This document shows positions 60,065 to 64,000 of a stretch of DNA of 64,000 nt, one piece after another. Every line of letters starts with the position of its first letter. Position 1 is the stretch's first letter. The DNA comes from Isoetes taiwanensis (taxonomy: Eukaryota; Streptophyta; Lycopodiopsida; Isoetales; Isoetaceae). The DNA is taken from positions 27,077,166-27,141,165 of the forward strand of contig JAJEKV010000003.1 in the NCBI GenBank assembly GCA_021234155.1, in the 5' to 3' direction. The notes under the pieces are model-generated. The model was not told the DNA's origin and searched no databases. It worked only from the letters and a program-made list of their open reading frames with translations. Both the position numbers and the translations under genes were made by a program.

Positions 60065-63000
60065 GATGTTGTATCCCCTTTCTGCAGAATGGATCGATGT
60101 CTTAAAGCACCAGTTGAAGAAGAAACTATGGAAGAAGGATTGGACTCTCATGCAAGCACTTCGAGGTCAGCATCGGGTTCAGATTTCAATCCTCCTGTTG
60201 ATGAAGTTTCGGAAAGCACTGTTACAAGCAGGCAAAGAAAATCGAAACAGAGGGTTTGTAGGGGTGGATACGTGACAAAGCCAATTAGAAGAAAGGTGAA
60301 TGCTTCTGTAAATCTCATAATGAATGAGGTATCTAATTTGACTCCAAAACAGCAAAGTATATTTGCAAGAAGATTATTGCAGGACAAAAGATTGCAATTC
60401 CTATTTGAGCCAGTCATTGGAAGGCCTCAAGAGGCTATCGTGAAAACAGATCTGGTAAAGAATTTAAAGGATGGCCTCCAAGACGTCAAAAATGTAAATA
60501 GCAATGACAGACTTGCTGCAAAGCATTCTGTACTATCTATGGTGGTTGGAGAGGAAGGAGAATTACAGAAGACTTCACTAGCAGCTAAGTTGCTAAAAAT
60601 ACATCCTAGAAATATGAAACTAGCAGTCGAGAGAAGGAAAAGAATGTCACTAGGTGGAACAAATCTGTGGGCATTAGCAGGTCGAAATCCAAGAACAAAT
60701 ACGATAGATCAGGCTATGAAGGATATGGTTGCTCAGTTTTGGTTAGATAACTCAAAGGTTTCACCAAAAATTAGAGATGTCATGAAGAAGAGGACACAAC
60801 CAATTTAATATATTGACATTACACAGGTACGTCTGTAATTTAGCTGTAATTGCATCTTGTTTTTCAGAATAAAAAATGTAAAGTTTGTAGATTTCTTTAC
60901 TTTTTGGCAGAATAAAGATGTCTTTTATTTTGTAACACTGATGTAAATTTTGTAACAGATTTCTTTACTTTTTGAATGTAATGTAGATGCAGTCTGCCCT
61001 AGTTGTTCTACATGGAAATGTCAAATTATTTCATGGCAACACGTACATGTATATTTGTTTACATGTATGTTCTGGATGTATATTTGTTTACATGTATATT
61101 CTAGATGTATATTTGTTTACATGTATATTCTGGATGTATTGTAGATGTAGGCAGTAACTAAGAAGAAATTAGTGTGGAGATGTATTGTTTGTCAAAAAAT
61201 TATGTGACTTCATAGTAAATGAAATAAAATTCATGTCAGAATGTACATGTATGTGTGGGAGTTTAGGGTCTTGAATATGTAAAAGATTTGTATGTAATGT
61301 AATGTAATGTAATGAGGTGACTAATTTTATTTCACTGTAATTTTACAGGCTGAATTATTCCAGAATTTTGTGGATCAGTATCCAGAGGTTCGGATTGGGC
61401 TTAGGCAATTTGAATACTTAAAACCTTCTTGCATTAGAAAGCTAAAGGAAAAAAACACATGTTGTTGCGTGAAACATGAGCAATCAGATATGTACAAGCA
61501 GGCATTTAATTTGATGAGGTCAAGACTCCATGAAAATTGTTCGTGCAATTGTGGTGTGTGCGATCCAAGCTCATGCTTGGAATATGTCAAGTTTAAGGAC
61601 AAGACATTTGATAATGTTAGCACATTTTGGAGGGCTATGGTATGTAGAGCAAAGCAGCAACGAAAGTGGCATAAGCTAAAATGTATCAAATCAGATTGTG
61701 GAAATTGTGGGAAACAATTAATTGAGTTGTGTCCAAGAGAATACAAGGAGCAGATTGATCAAACGCTTGATTGGCAAGTCTATGGTTACGTTAATGAGCC
61801 CTCAAGAAAGGAACTTCAATAAGACTAAAGCTAATTGACAAGAAAGGCAGCTCCAAGAATATGTTGGATAACATGTTTGATCATATGTCAAGTTTGTATA
61901 TCATAACTTTGTGGCACATTGGCGAGCAAACAATTCAAGGAATCCATGAAGAGTCTTCGTGATGATACCGTATTATCGGGTTGTTGATTTCTGAGAATTA
62001 TACTTTGAAGCCATTCAACGAGATTCAAGCACAACATTGGTACAATGAACAAATCAGCATATTGGTCCACATCACGATGTTCAAGGTGTGAGGGTAAAAT
62101 GAGGAAATGTGTGCACTTCTTTATTTCAGATGACAAAACACATGATACTCACTTTGTACAAAAAGCATTCAAGATGCACCTCAATTGGCTGAAAGAAAAT
62201 GGTGCTGGTCATATGAAATACCACTTAGTTTGGTCCGACGGGTGCAGCCCAATTCAAGTCGAAGAGCTTTCTATCATGTAACTAGGTATCATCAAGAGCA
62301 TAAGATCAGAATGCACCGGAATTTCTTTGGCTCGGGACATGGGAAGGGCACACATGACGGAGAAGGAGCCATAGCCAAACTATGGCTCGAGGCGTAACAA
62401 AGAAAAAAGGATGGGAAAGTGATAAAAATGCAGTAAACGCATGTGAGGTTCTTGAAGAGAAAGTTTCGATGTGGAAAGGGTATTTTGAAGGTGTCCGACA
62501 TTGACCGTTCCCAAAGATTTGATGTGCTCCTGAAAGTGAAAGGGGTGCAATCTCTTCATTGCGTATCATCCATAGATCCAAATGATCCAACAAAGTTAAT
62601 GTGTAGATCTCTTTCATGTTTTTGTAAGGCATGCATCAATTTTGATTGGCCTCGCTTGTGAGAATGCTGATCATTGTGGCGGTGGGAGTTGAGAAAACTA
62701 GAGCCTACAAACGGGGACAATGTTGAAGAAGATGGGTACGAGGCAGAGGACTTGTGGGCAAATGACGTGGACAATGTGGATGAGACAGTGCAGGTTGGAG
62801 ATTATTTTGCATCATTCACATCCCCAGACAATTATGAAAGGGTCCCTTATTATCTCATCCAAAGGTAATGAAGTGAAACATGCCCTCGAAGAAGACACCA
62901 AGGATGACTATGGAAATGAATTTTATTGTGGTAATGAAGTTATAGCTGGTAACTACTTTGAATTGATTTCTGGTTGCCATCAAAAAAGTCTGGGTGCTTA

Positions 63001-63176
63001 TTCAAGGAAAGAAAGTTCTTGTCCATCCCGAGTCAGTAATTGGGGTGAGATTTCCATTGGAGCCAGTCAAACATAAGATTAAAGGTACATCTTATGCATA
63101 TGAACTGACTAACTATTGGCATAAAATGTTGCTGGGAAATTTGCCAGAGATTGTAGAATCTCTCAGAATACGCTAA
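60065..63176 (+). pseudogene. Transposase-like gene of an unnamed family, broken
   Basis: Exon 1 (about 60065-60826; first in-frame ATG 60089) has an acidic N-terminus, then NLTPKQQSIFARRLLQDKR and KLLKIHPRNMKLAVERRKR. It has a TAA at 60806-60808, 18 bp before a consensus donor (cag-gtacgt). Exon 2 starts at 61349 in the same phase: AELFQNFVDQYPEVRIGLRQ, FEYLKPSCIRKLKEKNTCCC and a Cys-rich block (HENCSCNCGVC, KSDCGNCGKQLIELC). After 61822 the frame slips at least four times, but VVDFSENYTLKP, EIQAQHW, ILVHITMF, HFFISDDKTHD, YHLVWSDGCSP, FYHVTRYHQEHKIRM and NFFGSGHGKGTHDGEGA are clear. The Asp residues in DFSENY, WSDGC and HDG could be a DDE/D-type active site. A Cys-containing, acidic C-terminal part (MCRSLSCFCKACINFDW, EEDGYEAEDLWANDV) and VLVHPESVIGVRFP follow to about 63,176. 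I recall similar proteins in animal genomes but no agreed name. Confidence 0.6.
61045..61140. repeat. ~30 bp tandem repeat in the intron
   Basis: Three units of the type tgtatatttgtttacatgta plus trttctrga, inside the intron 60827-61348. Confidence 0.85.
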
Positions 63177-63179
63177 CCC

Positions 63180-63670
63180 GTTGTTGAAGTAACTTTTCTA
63201 TGCACTAAGGCATGGACTTGCAAACTGAATGTAATCTTAATGTGAACCAGATTAAAACACAAACATTAATATAATGTTTATATACTTCCAAGACAATTAT
63301 ACTTAGTGTAAGTTCAATTGGTTTCCCTGTTTCGGCATTGATCTCCTCAAGAATCTAAAAGCGGGTGAGTTTGCATTTGAATTGGGGATATGGATTGTGA
63401 TCTAGTCGCTCGATCTCCTCCCGCCATCTAATCAACCACCAAACACAGTAAAAAGGAATTTTTATCCCTGTCTATTCCCTTCTCCCCTGCTTTTCGATAT
63501 GGCTCGCACCATGCCAATGATTTGTTCCTTAACCAATGATTTGTGCCAATGATTTGTTCAACATCCTTTTCTCAAAAATCTATCCCATCGTCCTCTTTTT
63601 TCTCTAACCCAATTGGCCAATGGTTGATGCCGCATATATCCCACAAGCCTAGCTCAAAGGAAAGGGCTAT
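63180..63670. other. No gene recognised
   Basis: Unique sequence after the transposase-like pseudogene. ccaatgatttgt is repeated three times at 63,510-63,560. Confidence 0.4.
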
Positions 63671-63679
63671 ATTTCAATG

Positions 63680-63940
63680 TGGAATATTCCTTTCAATGTA
63701 ATAAGGAATATTCTTGATAACTAGGCACTAAGGAATATTCCTTTCAATGCAAAAAGGAATATTCCTTTCAAGGTAATAGGAATATTCCTTGTAACTATGG
63801 GTGCACTTAAACAAACTAAAGAATATTCCTTTGAAGGTAATAAGGAATATTCCTGATAACTAGGCGCTAAGGAATATTCCTTTCAATGCAATAAGGAATA
63901 TTCCTTTCAAGGTAATAAGGAATATTCCTTGTTATCTCTA
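63680..63940. repeat. GGAATATTCC palindrome array
   Basis: About ten copies of ggaatattcc (some ggaatattct), separated by tttcaatgcaata, tttcaaggtaata or (c/t)tgataactaggc(a/g)cta. The palindromic core recurs every 20-40 bp. Confidence 0.92.
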
Positions 63941-64000
63941 TATTGTTGACTCACGCTTTACCAAACACAATATGCATAGGCACACAATATGCCTTAACAT

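Overview
The window looks like nuclear DNA of a land plant with a large, repeat-rich genome. The evidence is a spliced plant-type formin-binding-protein-4-like gene, PPR-protein debris, an exportin-2 (CAS/CSE1) gene remnant, TTTAGGG-like telomeric motifs inside a satellite, and hAT, PIF/Harbinger, LINE and DIRS-type elements. A non-seed plant (fern, lycophyte or bryophyte) fits best because of the DIRS element and the LINE family, but this is inference; nothing here identifies the species.

Layout. 0.9-1.4 kb: exportin-2 pseudogene (-). 1.57-4.46 kb: a four-exon, open hAT transposase gene (822 aa). 5.5-6.5 kb: PIF/Harbinger relic. 8.2-9.4 kb: tandem repeats. 9.4-14.8 kb: a composite satellite in which a ~20 bp minisatellite flanks an ~825 bp macrosatellite and a telomere-like palindromic repeat. 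15-20.6 kb: low-complexity and small tandem repeats. 21.1-24.9 kb: the only clearly intact host gene, a ten-exon WW-domain protein (841 aa) on the minus strand. 26.2-41.5 kb: a graveyard of one APE-type LINE family (six pieces, both strands), one piece splitting a ~930 bp tandem duplication and one sitting in a CT microsatellite, plus PPR debris. 44.475-52.803 kb: a nearly complete DIRS-like tyrosine-recombinase retrotransposon. 54-60 kb: non-coding sequence with no recognised gene. 60.1-63.2 kb: a broken transposase-like gene of a family I cannot name. 63.7-63.9 kb: an array of GGAATATTCC palindromes.

The most interesting object is the DIRS-like element. It has split direct repeats (A1 ... 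B1-A2 ... B2), a Gag with a CCHC knuckle, an RT-RNase H with all catalytic residues, and a tyrosine recombinase whose C-terminal part has slipped out of frame. Comparing its two outer junctions with the internal B1-A2 junction gives the expected footprint of circle integration by a tyrosine recombinase: the same 5 bp (ATAAG) at both outer junctions, replaced by CGAGA inside. The RT and recombinase ORFs are each preceded by a strong splice-acceptor-like sequence in the same codon phase, and the 3' UTR carries a long hairpin whose loop motifs recur in the 3' UTR of one of the LINEs.
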